The notes: generated by a model from the letters alone, not told the origin. DNA of 64,000 nucleotides from Paenibacillus tepidiphilus (GCF_008635795.1 NZ_VWRQ01000003.1:124001-188000), one strand, 5' to 3'; shown: positions 19,107 through 28,120, counted from the stretch's first letter. Numbers and translations are program-made.

Positions 19107-20105
19107 CTAGCCAAGCGGCTTGCCGAATCCGGCCGCCTTACGTTGCCGGGCGGCAGCTAATTTGCCGCGCAGCCCGGTCAGCCACTCCGGCTCATGCGCC
19201 CAGGCCTCTGCGGAAGCCCGTCTTATCCGGGTATATCCGTACAAATCGGCGAACCGCCGGCAGGCCTCGGCCGACGGACCGTTCTCCGGCAGCGTGAAGC
19301 AGCTCCGGTAACCTTCCATAAAGTGGTCCTTCCGTTCCTCGTAGAGCTCCGGCGCTACCGCATCGCTCAGGCTGTCCAGCGCCTGCTCCAGATCAAGAGC
19401 GTACCAGTGGTACATCGCATCATCGAAATCAATGACATGGCATCCATCCGCGGCCGAATCATAGAACACGTTATCGGTCTCGAAATCATAATGGATCAGG
19501 CCGTAGTTATCCGGCGTAAGCGGAACCTGCGCGAAATATTCTGTGAGCAGCCTGGTTTCTTCAAGTGCCGCCATGGCCTCCGGCTCCGGCAAGCAAGGCT
19601 GCAAGGTGTCCCTGATCCACTCCAGCACCTCGTTGTGCGTCCATCTCTGCTCCGCCTCTGGGCGGTACTCCCGCGACAGCTTGTGCAGCTTCCCGAGTGC
19701 CTCGCCATACCGGCGGGCGATGTGCCCGGTTAGCTCCAGCTGACCGAGCTGCACACCCGGAACATGCTTGAAGACAGAAGCATAGTACGCTCCCCAAGGC
19801 GTCTCCGCTTCAGCCAGCAAGCCTGCTCCTGCGCGGGCCACCGGCACCGCTTCCATCACTGCGTAGCGTTGGGCCCGCAGGTAGGCCAGGAAATCCAGCT
19901 CGGCGAGCAGATTTCCCTTGCGTTTCTCACCCTTCGGCGCGAAGCGCAGCAGCCGTCTCTCTCCGCCGGATTGAAATGGATACACGGCGTTGGAAGAGAT
20001 CCGGTAATACTGAAATAAATGCAGCGAAGCCGGATCATATTCGAAGTTACCCAGCAGCATCTCGGCCAGATCCGGCGTATGAAACAAATATTTTAAATTC
20101 AACAT
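19107..20105 (-). CDS. APH-fold phosphotransferase (332 aa)
   Basis: Protein of the aminoglycoside phosphotransferase/homoserine-kinase-like fold. The Brenner catalytic loop is intact (LIHYDFETDNVFYD, H-x-D-x(4)-N) and the metal-binding motif is VIDFDDA. The N-lobe contains RLLRFAPKGEKRKG and the hinge YASVFKHVPG. ATG 20105 was chosen: AGGAG lies 14 bases upstream, while the in-frame GTG at 20120 is fused to that RBS. It resembles the chromosomal small-molecule kinases common in Paenibacillus; the substrate is unknown and antibiotic resistance should not be assumed. The 12 bp tandem repeat starts right after the stop. Confidence 0.8.
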   Translation of the reverse strand: MLNLKYLFHTPDLAEMLLGNFEYDPASLHLFQYYRISSNAVYPFQSGGERRLLRFAPKGEKRKGNLLAELDFLAYLRAQRYAVMEAVPVARAGAGLLAEAETPWGAYYASVFKHVPGVQLGQLELTGHIARRYGEALGKLHKLSREYRPEAEQRWTHNEVLEWIRDTLQPCLPEPEAMAALEETRLLTEYFAQVPLTPDNYGLIHYDFETDNVFYDSAADGCHVIDFDDAMYHWYALDLEQALDSLSDAVAPELYEERKDHFMEGYRSCFTLPENGPSAEACRRFADLYGYTRIRRASAEAWAHEPEWLTGLRGKLAAARQRKAAGFGKPLG

Positions 20106-20392
20106 TCTCTTATTAAACACTCCTACCCTTTGAAAGATTAGAGATTGCAGTGCACCTTCATTGTGGTAGTTGTTAGATTAGCCCGGCGTTTCATGCCGAT
20201 CACTCCCTTCAAAGTCGTGACTTACATTCTCTGGTGCACCAGCGCCATACCTCTTGCAGCAACAGGCGGCATGCAGGGACCTCATTCATGGTAACAGCAT
20301 CATCCGCCTGGCGGCAATGGACAATACGGGTATAAGCATCCTTTACCACCGCCGAAGCCCGGTACTAAGCTCGCCACCCGCCCGTATACTAC

Positions 20393-20433
20393 AAAACGCC
20401 CCGTCATCCCAAACAGGGACAGACGGGGCGTTT
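20393..20433 (-). terminator. Terminator after the polyamine operon
   Basis: Minus strand arms AAACGCCCCGTC / GACGGGGCGTTT with a ~16 base loop, followed by TTTTGTAG. It lies 21 bases past the nspC-like stop. The remaining DNA from 20106 to 20392 shows no convincing gene or riboswitch. Confidence 0.85.
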
Positions 20434-20453
20434 ATATAATCAGTCGGGCCGTA

Positions 20454-21599
20454 TTAAGACAGCCGGCCGCTGAAATCACTGAATTCGAACTCGCGGATGA
20501 CCTTCAGGCCCTCTTCGTCATTGTACGAAGCGATGGCCGGCAGGTTCACGCCGTTGAACATATGGTTCTTGACCATGGAATAATGCGCCATGTCCAGGAA
20601 GACCAGCTTGTCGCCGTATTTCAGCGGCTCCGGGAAGGAGTAATCGCCGATAATATCCCCGGCGAGGCAGGTCATGCCGCCGAGCCGGTAGGTGTAGGCG
20701 AACTCGCCGGGCTGGCCGGCACCGATGATGTTCGGGCGGTAAGGCATCGCCAGCACGTCCGGCATATGGCATTCAGCCGACGTGTCGAGGATAGCGATGT
20801 CCATGCCGTTATGCATGGTGTCGAGCACCGTTGCCACCAGGTAACCGGTATTCAGCGCAACCGCTTCGCCCGGCTCCAGGTAGATCTCGACATTGTAGGT
20901 TTCCTTCATATGAATAATGCAGGCGATCAGCTTCTCCAGGTCATAGTCATCCCGGGTAATATGATGGCCGCCGCCGAAGTTGAGCCATTTCATGCCGTGC
21001 AGGTACTGTCCGAATTTCTCTTCCACAACCTTCAGCGTGCGCTCCAGCGTATCGGAGTTCTGCTCGCACATCGTATGGAAGTGCAGGCCGTCGATCCCGT
21101 CCAGCTCCTCCGGACGGAAGTTCGGCAGCGTCACGCCCATGCGCGAGAAGTTGTAGCAAGGGTCATAGAGCGGCACTTCAATCTCGGAATATTCCGGATT
21201 GACGCGGATGCCGCAGCTGATCGGCTTGCCGGCATTCTGCACCCGGTCCTTGAACCGGTTCCACTGGTCAAACGAATTAAAGACAATATGGTCCGTGTAG
21301 CCAAGCAGCTCGTCGAATTCACGGTCCATGTAGGCCGGTGCATAGACATGCACCTCCTTGCCCATTTCCTCGAAGCCCAGACGCGCTTCGAACAGGGAGC
21401 TGGAGGTTACGCCATGCAGGTATTGTCCGACCAGCGGATACAAGGCATGCATGGAGAACCCTTTTTGCGCGAGCAGAATCTTGGCCCCGCTCTTCTCCTG
21501 AACGTAATTCAGCGTCTCCAGGTTCTTCTTCAGCAGCCGTTCATCCACCAGATAGGCGGGCGAAGGCAGGTTGCTGATGTCGATATTGATATCTTTCAT
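20454..21599 (-). CDS. nspC: Carboxynorspermidine/carboxyspermidine decarboxylase
   Basis: PLP-dependent decarboxylase of the alanine-racemase-fold group; makes norspermidine or spermidine from the carboxy precursor. PLP lysine K46 lies in LLAQKGFS. Other landmarks are GIRVNPEYSEIEVP, the His-rich LHFHTMCEQNS, the glycine loop LNFGGGHHITRDD, EPGEAVALN, and the second active-site Cys/Asp region SAECHMPDVL, with GMTCLAGD near the end. ATG 21599 (AGGA eight bases upstream) was chosen over an adjacent GTG. It lies ten bases downstream of the dehydrogenase gene that makes its substrate, an operon as in other bacteria using this spermidine route. Which polyamine is made depends on the available diamine and cannot be read from sequence. 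Confidence 0.92.
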   Translation of the reverse strand: MKDINIDISNLPSPAYLVDERLLKKNLETLNYVQEKSGAKILLAQKGFSMHALYPLVGQYLHGVTSSSLFEARLGFEEMGKEVHVYAPAYMDREFDELLGYTDHIVFNSFDQWNRFKDRVQNAGKPISCGIRVNPEYSEIEVPLYDPCYNFSRMGVTLPNFRPEELDGIDGLHFHTMCEQNSDTLERTLKVVEEKFGQYLHGMKWLNFGGGHHITRDDYDLEKLIACIIHMKETYNVEIYLEPGEAVALNTGYLVATVLDTMHNGMDIAILDTSAECHMPDVLAMPYRPNIIGAGQPGEFAYTYRLGGMTCLAGDIIGDYSFPEPLKYGDKLVFLDMAHYSMVKNHMFNGVNLPAIASYNDEEGLKVIREFEFSDFSGRLS

Positions 21600-21609
21600 C
21601 ACTTAAGTC

Positions 21610-22809
21610 CTAATCGAGCAGCGTCGGCGAGAAATCTTCTTGCCAAGGCAGTCCGTGTTTGTTGAGGGCATCCATGAATGGGTCCGGATCGAATTCTTCG
21701 ACGTTGTATACGCCCGGCTTCTTCCAGATGCCTTTGATAATCAGCATAGCTCCGATCATTGCAGGTACGCCGGTTGTATAAGAGATGGCCTGGGAGCCAA
21801 CCTCTCTGTAGCATTCCTCATGATCGCAGACATTGTACACATAATAAGTCTTAGGCTGACCGTCTTTGGTGCCCTGAATGATGCAGCCGATATTCGTCTT
21901 GCCTTTGGTTCTTGGTCCAAGGGAAGCCGGGTCCGGCAGGATCGCTTTCAGGAACTGCAAAGGAATGATTTCCTTGCCTTCGTACTGGATCGGCTCGATT
22001 GAAGTCATGCCGACATTTTCCAGCACCTTCAGGTGGGTCAGGTAGTTCTGCGAGAAGGTCATCCAGAAGCGGATTTTCTTCACGCCTTTAATATTCTTGG
22101 CCAGGGATTCCAGCTCTTCATGATACAGCAGGTAAATATCCTTCGGTCCGATCTCCGGGAGATCGTAGACCTTCTTCTCGGACAGCGGTGCAGTCTCAAT
22201 CCACTCGCCGTTCTCGAAGTAGCGTCCGTTGGCGGTGATTTCGCGGATATTGATTTCCGGATTGAAGTTGGTTGCGAACGGGTAACCATGGTCACCGGCG
22301 TTGGCGTCAACGATGTCAATCGTATGGATTTCGTCAAAATAATGCTTCTGCGCATAGGCGGTGAATACACCGGTTACGCCTGGGTCAAACCCGCTGCCGA
22401 GCAGCGCAGTGATTCCGGCCTTCTCGAATCTTTCCTTGTAAGCCCACTGCCAGGAATATTCAAACTTCGCTGTATCCTGCGGTTCGTAGTTGGCAGTATC
22501 CACATAGTGCACTCCCGTTGCCAGGCAAGCATCCATAATGGTCAGGTCCTGATATGGGAGAGCGACATTAATCACGACATCCGGCTGGAAGCTCTTGATC
22601 AGTTCAATTACCTCGTCCGTATTATCCGCATCGAGCTGAGCAGTGGAAATCTTCGTTTGGCCACCGGCCAATTTATCCTTCAGAGCGTCGCACTTCGCAA
22701 GCGTACGGCTTGCAATGCAAATCTCTTCAAATACATCCGGGTTCTGGCAGCACTTGTGCACAACAACACTAGCTACACCGCCAGCGCCAATAATTAACGC
22801 TTTTCCCAA
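21610..22809 (-). CDS. Carboxynorspermidine/carboxyspermidine dehydrogenase (saccharopine dehydrogenase family)
   Basis: NADPH-dependent enzyme that condenses aspartate semialdehyde with a diamine (diaminopropane or putrescine) to the carboxylated polyamine. Rossmann motif IIGAGGVASVV at residues 6-16. Landmarks include VVINVALPYQD, VHYVDTANYE, LLGSGFDPGVTGVF, DANAGDHGYPFATNF and IIQGTKDGQPKTYYVYN. TTG start at 22809 with AGGGGG nine bases upstream; 399 aa is the usual family length. First gene of a two-gene operon with nspC, behind a clear sigma-A promoter. Its leader can fold AACCCC against the ribosome binding site (see findings). Confidence 0.92.
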   Translation of the reverse strand: MGKALIIGAGGVASVVVHKCCQNPDVFEEICIASRTLAKCDALKDKLAGGQTKISTAQLDADNTDEVIELIKSFQPDVVINVALPYQDLTIMDACLATGVHYVDTANYEPQDTAKFEYSWQWAYKERFEKAGITALLGSGFDPGVTGVFTAYAQKHYFDEIHTIDIVDANAGDHGYPFATNFNPEINIREITANGRYFENGEWIETAPLSEKKVYDLPEIGPKDIYLLYHEELESLAKNIKGVKKIRFWMTFSQNYLTHLKVLENVGMTSIEPIQYEGKEIIPLQFLKAILPDPASLGPRTKGKTNIGCIIQGTKDGQPKTYYVYNVCDHEECYREVGSQAISYTTGVPAMIGAMLIIKGIWKKPGVYNVEEFDPDPFMDALNKHGLPWQEDFSPTLLD

Positions 22810-22902
22810 AATTGATAACCCCCTAAATTAAGAAATCCTTCATGCAAAAACGGGGTTCAGGCAAGGATTGCCAATTCCGCTCTGCAAAAATCAACAAGGC
22901 TG

Positions 22903-22931
22903 ATTATACAGCCTGCTTCGCAATAAATCAA
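22903..22931 (-). promoter_or_regulatory. Sigma-A promoter of the polyamine operon
   Basis: Minus strand TTGATT (22931-22926), exact 17 base spacer, TATAAT (22908-22903). Predicted transcription start near 22896 gives an ~87 base leader. Confidence 0.7.
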
Positions 22932-23320
22932 TAAAAACCGACAAAAAATGCTGACGAGACTGTAAAATCTGCGATTTTTCCACTTAATACTCTTGAACTC
23001 ATAAAAATACACTGAAATGCTCTGTATTCCTTCGATTTCTAAGAGAATATTCAGCATCGGTCCCGGCAGATATCCGGTCATATCCCGGTTTTTGGACAAC
23101 TAGACAATTGTAGCACAAGCGAGACAGGCTTCATACTAAAATCTTTGTGGGAACACTCAGCCGGAACTTGGATGCATACCGCCGGACCGCCGAAGCTCTG
23201 CAATACCCTTTTACCCGTTCCGCTGGTTCTCAATCGTCAGGATGTCTATAGGTTGTCCCGTTTCGCTGCCGATCATTAACCAAGGAGCCATGTAATAGAA
23301 GGCTTGCCGCGAATTATAAC
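22932..23320. other. Intergenic stretch without a supported gene
   Basis: An 80 codon minus-strand frame (23099-22857) lacks a ribosome binding site and overlaps the promoter. A 26 codon minus frame at 23291-23211 (MAPWLMIGSETG...) looks protein-like, perhaps the tail of a lost gene, but has no Shine-Dalgarno. Nothing else is visible. Confidence 0.4.
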
Positions 23321-23357
23321 AAAAAGGCCTCCGGCTGCCATACAGCAGTCAAAGACC
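23321..23357 (-). terminator. Terminator after the siderophore operon
   Basis: Minus strand stem of about 12 pairs with one mismatch (GGTCTTTGACTGC / GCAGCCGGAGGCC), then TTTTTGTTAT, just past the esterase stop at 23365. Confidence 0.7.
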
Positions 23358-23364
23358 CTTGTAT

Positions 23365-24159
23365 TTACTGGTTGCGGACTCCTGACGTGATCCCGTCCGC
23401 AGTCCCGCTTGCCGCACCGCCGCCGTGGCCGAACAGCCACTTCAGTGCCTGCGGAAAATGCATGCTGAAAAATAAAGTATCATGCGTGCCGTCCGGATGA
23501 GTCTCAAAGCGCAGTCTCTGTTCTCCGAAGCCTTGCTGCTGCAGCAGCGCATGCGCCTTGCGGGTATTCGGCACCATTTCCTTCTGGACATTGGACTTGT
23601 AGCAGCCTTCCAGCTCACCTACATACATATAGAGCCGCCGGTCGTGCCCCTGCAGGGTATGGCTGTCCATATATTCAAGGATGCCTTCGTACCAGAAGGA
23701 TGCGGACAGCAGCCCTTGGCGGCTGAACACCTCCGGGTAGAGATAGCCCGCATAGAGTGCGATCAGCCCGCCCAGCGAGCCGCCGATCACAGCTGTATGC
23801 TCCGCTTCCGGGAGGGTAGCATAACGCCCGTCAATTGCGGGCTTTAGCGTGAGTGCCAGCTCCTTCACGTAATCCGCCCCGCCCCCGCTGAAGCCGGGCG
23901 CCCCCGGGCGCAGGGACGGCGCAGGCCAAGGCGTATACTCATGGCTCCGGTCCTGTGGACAGACGCCGACCAGAATCAGCTCCGGCAGCTGCTGCGACAG
24001 AAACAGATGCTCCAGATAATTGAAGGTATCCATCATAACATCGCCGTCATCCTGCAGATACGCCACCGGGTAACGTCTTCCCGGCAGCCCATAGGACGGA
24101 GGTGTATAGACTACCATTCTGCGTCCTTCAACCTCTTCCCGCTTCAATCTCCCGTTCAT
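23365..24159 (-). CDS. Putative siderophore esterase (264 aa)
   Basis: Alpha/beta-hydrolase of the Esterase_D/Fes-IroE-BesA type. It carries YPVAYLQDDGD, the nucleophile elbow IGGSLGGLIALYAG (Ser in G-x-S-x-G), and late acidic and histidine residues (GTHDTLFFSMHFP) completing the triad. There is no signal peptide, so it acts in the cytosol. ATG 24159 has AAGGAAGG eight bases upstream. Last gene of the Fur-controlled operon after two FecCD permeases, which suggests hydrolysis of an imported ferric trilactone siderophore (bacillibactin or enterobactin type) to free the iron. The role is inferred from context. Confidence 0.82.
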   Translation of the reverse strand: MNGRLKREEVEGRRMVVYTPPSYGLPGRRYPVAYLQDDGDVMMDTFNYLEHLFLSQQLPELILVGVCPQDRSHEYTPWPAPSLRPGAPGFSGGGADYVKELALTLKPAIDGRYATLPEAEHTAVIGGSLGGLIALYAGYLYPEVFSRQGLLSASFWYEGILEYMDSHTLQGHDRRLYMYVGELEGCYKSNVQKEMVPNTRKAHALLQQQGFGEQRLRFETHPDGTHDTLFFSMHFPQALKWLFGHGGGAASGTADGITSGVRNQ

Positions 24160-24205
24160 TGCTTCAACCTTCCTTCATTCCTCTTGCCCGGCCGAGTATT
24201 GCGCA

Positions 24206-25249
24206 TCATCTGGCCCGTGTGCGCAGCAGCAGCCAGATAAAGTAAGGCACCCCGATAATGGAAAGGACGATGCCGACGGCCAGCTCTACCGGAGCAAATA
24301 CCGTTTTGCCGATGAAATCAGCAACGACAACCATCAGCATGCCGATCACACCGCATAGCGGAACGATATATTTGTAGGTATTGCCGATCAGCCGCCGGGC
24401 GATATGCGGGGCGATCAGGCCGACAAAGCCGATGCTGCCGGACACCGATACACAGGCGCTGATGAGGCCGACGCAGCAGAGCAGCAGCAGCTGGCGTTCC
24501 CGGCCGACGTTGACGCCGACCCCTTTGACGCTGGTCTCATGCAGCTGCATCAGGTCCAGCACGGCAGCACGCCGCCAGATCAGCGGCGTGAGAATCAGCA
24601 GCCACGGCAGGGTGGAGAGCACCTGCTGCCAGGTGGCATTATACACGCTGCCGGACAGCCAGACGGTGGCCATCTCGAAGTTCTGCGGGTCCATCTTCAG
24701 CGACACGTACAGTGTCACCGCGCCGAAGCCGGAACCAAGCGCGATGCCGACGAGAATGAGCTGCTGCGGGTGGAATTCGCCCTGATGCCGGGCGAACATA
24801 TAGAGCAGAACCACGGCAACCAGTCCGCCCATGAAGCCGAGGAGCGGCATTGACAGCACCGAGACCCAACCCGGAGCCTCCATCGAACCGGCCGCAAAGA
24901 ACATAAAGATCACGACGAATGCCCCCGCGGCGGCATGTATGCCGAGAATACCGGGATCTGCCAGAGTATTGCGGGTAATTCCCTGCAGCACTGCGCCGGC
25001 GATGCCGAGACCGAAGCCCACCAGCGCGCCGAGCACGATGCGCGGCAGGCGGAAATCGAAGATCACCAGATCATAATCCTCCACGGGGCTTATCCGCAGC
25101 AGTGTGCGGACCACATCCCCGGCCGATATGTCGAAGGTACCGTTCGTCAGACTGATGTACACAGCGCACAGCGTCAGGCCGCAGATGACCAGGAACAGCA
25201 TCCAGAAGCGCGGTGCCTTGGACGGCGGCGATAAAGGATATTTATTCAT
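24206..25249 (-). CDS. FecCD-family ferric siderophore ABC permease (347 aa)
   Basis: Polytopic membrane permease of the BtuC/FecCD family, forming half of an iron-siderophore import channel. Family signatures are FRLPRIVLGALVGFGLG, the conserved GITRNTLADPGILGI, and SIGFVGLIAPHIARRLIG before the coupling helix. It pairs with the permease encoded immediately upstream, with an ATGA overlap (25249-25246). Most like the YfhA/FeuC type second permease. No ATPase follows. Confidence 0.92.
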   Translation of the reverse strand: MNKYPLSPPSKAPRFWMLFLVICGLTLCAVYISLTNGTFDISAGDVVRTLLRISPVEDYDLVIFDFRLPRIVLGALVGFGLGIAGAVLQGITRNTLADPGILGIHAAAGAFVVIFMFFAAGSMEAPGWVSVLSMPLLGFMGGLVAVVLLYMFARHQGEFHPQQLILVGIALGSGFGAVTLYVSLKMDPQNFEMATVWLSGSVYNATWQQVLSTLPWLLILTPLIWRRAAVLDLMQLHETSVKGVGVNVGRERQLLLLCCVGLISACVSVSGSIGFVGLIAPHIARRLIGNTYKYIVPLCGVIGMLMVVVADFIGKTVFAPVELAVGIVLSIIGVPYFIWLLLRTRAR

Positions 25250-26253
25250 GCCTTGCCGCCTCCTCTCGTCTTGATTAAATAGAGGAAGAACGGCACACCG
25301 AAGATCGCGGTGACGACCCCGACCGGTGTCTCGAACGGATAGTTCACGAACCGGCTGATCAAATCGCAGGCTGCCAGGAACAATGCGCCGAAGAAAGCGG
25401 CGAAGGGAATAATCTTGCGGTAATCCTGTCCGATAAGAAAGCGGGTGATATGCGGGATAATCAGGCCGACGAAAGCGATTTTGCCGGCGATGGCTACAGA
25501 GATACCCGTCAGGATCACGACGCTCAGCATCGTCAGACCTTTCACGAGCGGCACCTTCAGCCCGAGGCCCGAAGCGGTCTCTTCGCCCAGCGACAGCATC
25601 GTTACCGGACGGGCCATCAGAAGGCCCAGTGTCAGGCCGACGACGGCGAATGGTATTGCCAGCTTAATGATCTCCGGGTCCATCGCATGCAGTCTGGCGT
25701 TATACCAGTAGCTGATATTTTGCGATACCTGGAAATAGGCCGACAGCGCCTGGGATACCCCGCCGAGAAAGGTGCCTATAATGGTCCCGAGTATCGCCAG
25801 CGTCAAGGGGGAGGTGCCGCCGGGAAGCAGCTTCGCCGTTCCGAAGACGAGCACGGCTCCCAGCAGCGAGCCCAGCAGCGAGTACACAATCATGGACATG
25901 GACGATGCGCCGGGCATCAGCACCATGCACAGCGTGACGGCGAATACCGAGCCGTCGCTGATGCCCATAATGGACGGCGAGGCCAGGTAATTGCGGGTCA
26001 TCCCCTGCATTAGCGCCCCCGATACGGCCAGGAACGCGCCGATCAGCAGCGCCCCCGCTACCCGCGGAATCCGCGAGGTCCGGATGATAATATGGTCAAT
26101 GTTCTCCGGGTCGGTATGGAATATGGCATTCCACACCGTAGTGTATGTAATGTCTTTGGAGCCATAAAGGATGGATAGCACGAACTCAACAATGATCAGG
26201 CCCACTCCCGCCAGAAGCAGGAATGCCGTTTTGGCTTGTGTGTTTATCTTCAT
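25246..26253 (-). CDS. FecCD-family ferric siderophore ABC permease (335 aa)
   Basis: First permease of the pair (YfiZ/FeuB type). Signatures are RIPRVAGALLIGAFLAVSG, MQGMTRNYLASPSIMGISDG and KIAFVGLIIPHITRFLIG. About nine to ten membrane helices. ATG 26253 has only a modest Shine-Dalgarno (AAAGAG). The gene lies behind a TATAAT promoter overlapped by a Fur box, so it should be made under iron starvation. The expected solute-binding lipoprotein is absent from the operon. Confidence 0.92.
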   Translation of the reverse strand: MKINTQAKTAFLLLAGVGLIIVEFVLSILYGSKDITYTTVWNAIFHTDPENIDHIIIRTSRIPRVAGALLIGAFLAVSGALMQGMTRNYLASPSIMGISDGSVFAVTLCMVLMPGASSMSMIVYSLLGSLLGAVLVFGTAKLLPGGTSPLTLAILGTIIGTFLGGVSQALSAYFQVSQNISYWYNARLHAMDPEIIKLAIPFAVVGLTLGLLMARPVTMLSLGEETASGLGLKVPLVKGLTMLSVVILTGISVAIAGKIAFVGLIIPHITRFLIGQDYRKIIPFAAFFGALFLAACDLISRFVNYPFETPVGVVTAIFGVPFFLYLIKTRGGGKA

Positions 26254-26332
26254 GCCGTCCGCTCTTTCTCGGGTCTGTCCATCTTACTGTAGTTCCCCTT
26301 CCGTACCGGCAATCCGTGACTTGCCGCACCAA

Positions 26333-26359
26333 TGAAAATGATTCTCATTTACGATTATA
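26333..26359 (-). promoter_or_regulatory. Fur box downstream of the -10 of the permease operon
   Basis: TGAAAATGATTCTCA (26333-26347) matches the 7-1-7 Fur consensus TGATAATNATTATCA at 13 of 15 positions. Minus strand -10 TATAAT (26359-26354) lies directly upstream, so bound Fur would cover the start point. Confidence 0.8.
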
Positions 26360-26401
26360 GTGAAGGGCACTTTCCGCTTCCATGGACAAAACACGGAAAA
26401 T

Positions 26402-28048
26402 CTATGGACAATCGGCGGCCAGCAGCTGGAGGGTCTGCCGCAGCATCCGCAGCTGGGCATAGGCGGAATGCTCACGCCACGGGTCTGAGCTAAGGTAATG
26501 CACCCGGTGTCTCTGCACCGCAGGAATCCGCATCCAGACCGGATCATTCTGCAGCTTCGCCCATTCTGTCAGCGTATCGCTCTCCCTGCGGATCAGCATC
26601 AGCAGATGATCGGCGGAAAGTGCGGCAATTTCTCCGGGCGTTACCGGAATATCGTAGGTTTCGGCGCCGTTCCTGAAGCCGGGCTTCAGCTCCAGCTCCC
26701 GGTAGAGCATGCTGGCCATGCCTTGATTGCAGTGCAGATACAGCTGCGGACCCAGCATGCGGACAACCACCACCGATTCTCCGGCAAGCAGGCCGTGCAG
26801 CCGCTCCCGGCCTGCGGCAATCTCCCGGTCGTAATGCTCCAGCCACCGCTCCGCCTGCCAGCTCTCGCCGAGATAGGCGGCCAGGCGTACAAATTGCCCG
26901 CGCCAGTCCCCCCCGGCCTCGCCGCAGTAATAGACAGGCGCAAGCTCCTCCAGCGCTGCCCGTTCTTCGGCCTCCAGCTCCTCCCCCGCAATCAGCAGAT
27001 CGGCCGGAACCCGGCTGAGCAGCTCGATGTTGGCCTCCCATTCCTGATTGTTACGGTAGGCGCTGATGTGCAGCGGGATATCGCTGCGGTACCTCCGGTA
27101 ATAGTATTCCGTCCATTTGGGATGCAGCGCCGCCGCATAAGGGACAATGTTCAGCGGCAGCAACTGGCCCAGCACCGCCGGAGTATAGGCGACCAGCCTG
27201 CGGCTGCGGCGCTTCATATAGACGGCCGGAGCCACGCCCGTCGCCTTCTTGAACTTGCGGCTGAAATAAAATTCATCGGCAAAGCCCACGCGGTGGGCGA
27301 TGTCCTTCAGCTTGACGCCTTGATCGGCCATCAGCCGCTTGGCCTCCTGCAGCCGCAGCTCGGAGATGTAATCGACTGCGCTTTTGCCGTATTTTTTCTT
27401 GAACAGATCCAGAAAATATTTCGGACTCAGCTCGGCGGCCTGCGCCAGCTGCCGTGTCGTCACCGGCTCCATGTAATGCTCTTCTATGTATTGCTTGGCC
27501 TGCTCCAGCGCAGTGCCTGTGCTCCGGGGCTGACGGCGGCAGTTCACACAGATTGTGTAGAGCAGCTCCTGAAACTCAATCTGTGCGCGGAAGCTGATCC
27601 GCTGGCTGCCCTCCTCCGGAAGTCTGGAAACCTCGGTGAAGAGCGCGGAGATTTGCTTGGCGGGAAATACGGGCAGCAGTGTATCCGGCGGGAACAGGTC
27701 GGCATCCTTTACGGGATGATAGCCCTCTTCCCCTGCACCTCCCGCAGCGTAGACTTCAAAATAAAAAATATACATATCCAGTCCAACGGCCGGTGCGGCC
27801 GTTCCAATCGTCTGCTCGGGCAAGCAGAGACATACCGAGCCCGGAGACAATTCATATTGCCGGTGATCCACGATGAGCCCTACCGTACCTCCGGCTACCA
27901 GAATCAGGGCGTAGCAGAAGTTGAGCTGCTGCGGCAGCCGCACCTCATGCTCTCCCTTTAGCACCTGAACCGACAATAACCTGAAAGACAGCGGCTCCCA
28001 CTTCTGCAGCCAGTCCTCTGCTTCAACAGCCGTTCGCATTTGTTCCAT
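26402..28048 (-). CDS. Btr-like AraC regulator fused to a siderophore-binding domain (548 aa)
   Basis: Cytosolic transcription activator of siderophore uptake, like B. subtilis Btr. An N-terminal cupin-like sensor (residues 1-~115) is followed by a two-helix-turn-helix AraC domain (ALEQAKQYIEEHYMEP, QLAQAAELSPKYFLDLFKK, DIAHRVGFADEFYFSRKFKK). Then comes a ~270 residue periplasmic-binding-protein-like domain (PADLLIAGEELEAEE, VVVVRMLGPQLYLHCNQG, IPAVQRHRVHYLSSDPW), which in Btr binds the ferric siderophore. ATG 28048 is chosen; a TTG at 28114 lies inside the Fur box and upstream of the -10. It precedes the permease operon on the same strand. Confidence 0.88.
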   Translation of the reverse strand: MEQMRTAVEAEDWLQKWEPLSFRLLSVQVLKGEHEVRLPQQLNFCYALILVAGGTVGLIVDHRQYELSPGSVCLCLPEQTIGTAAPAVGLDMYIFYFEVYAAGGAGEEGYHPVKDADLFPPDTLLPVFPAKQISALFTEVSRLPEEGSQRISFRAQIEFQELLYTICVNCRRQPRSTGTALEQAKQYIEEHYMEPVTTRQLAQAAELSPKYFLDLFKKKYGKSAVDYISELRLQEAKRLMADQGVKLKDIAHRVGFADEFYFSRKFKKATGVAPAVYMKRRSRRLVAYTPAVLGQLLPLNIVPYAAALHPKWTEYYYRRYRSDIPLHISAYRNNQEWEANIELLSRVPADLLIAGEELEAEERAALEELAPVYYCGEAGGDWRGQFVRLAAYLGESWQAERWLEHYDREIAAGRERLHGLLAGESVVVVRMLGPQLYLHCNQGMASMLYRELELKPGFRNGAETYDIPVTPGEIAALSADHLLMLIRRESDTLTEWAKLQNDPVWMRIPAVQRHRVHYLSSDPWREHSAYAQLRMLRQTLQLLAADCP

Positions 28049-28092
28049 CGCCTGATTACACCACCATCGCTGAGCTAAGATCTTTTTAACAG

Positions 28093-28120
28093 TATAATTG
28101 ATAATCATTCTCAATTACAA
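28093..28120 (-). promoter_or_regulatory. Fur box within the promoter of the Btr-like gene
   Basis: TGATAATCATTCTCA (28099-28113) matches the Fur consensus at 14 of 15 positions. It fills the 18 base spacer between TTGTAA (28120-28115) and TATACT (28098-28093) on the minus strand. Confidence 0.85.

Noticed and set aside
18957-19160. 67 codon plus-strand frame with LDRW/LDRS repeats
   Set aside because: Produced by the 12 bp tandem repeat; no start signals.
20106-20392. T-box or other riboswitch upstream of the APH-fold gene
   Set aside because: No T-box consensus, specifier loop or antiterminator is seen on the minus strand; only the polyamine operon terminator is convincing.
22857-23099. 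80 codon minus-strand frame before the polyamine operon
   Set aside because: It overlaps the sigma-A promoter, has no Shine-Dalgarno and no family resemblance.
23211-23291. 26 codon minus-strand frame starting MAPWLMIG
   Set aside because: Protein-like composition but no Shine-Dalgarno and no recognised family; at most the tail of a lost gene.
26498-27961. 487 codon plus-strand open frame opposite the Btr-like gene
   Set aside because: No ribosome binding site, no recognisable motifs; it mirrors the minus-strand regulator, which has domains, a promoter and a Fur box.
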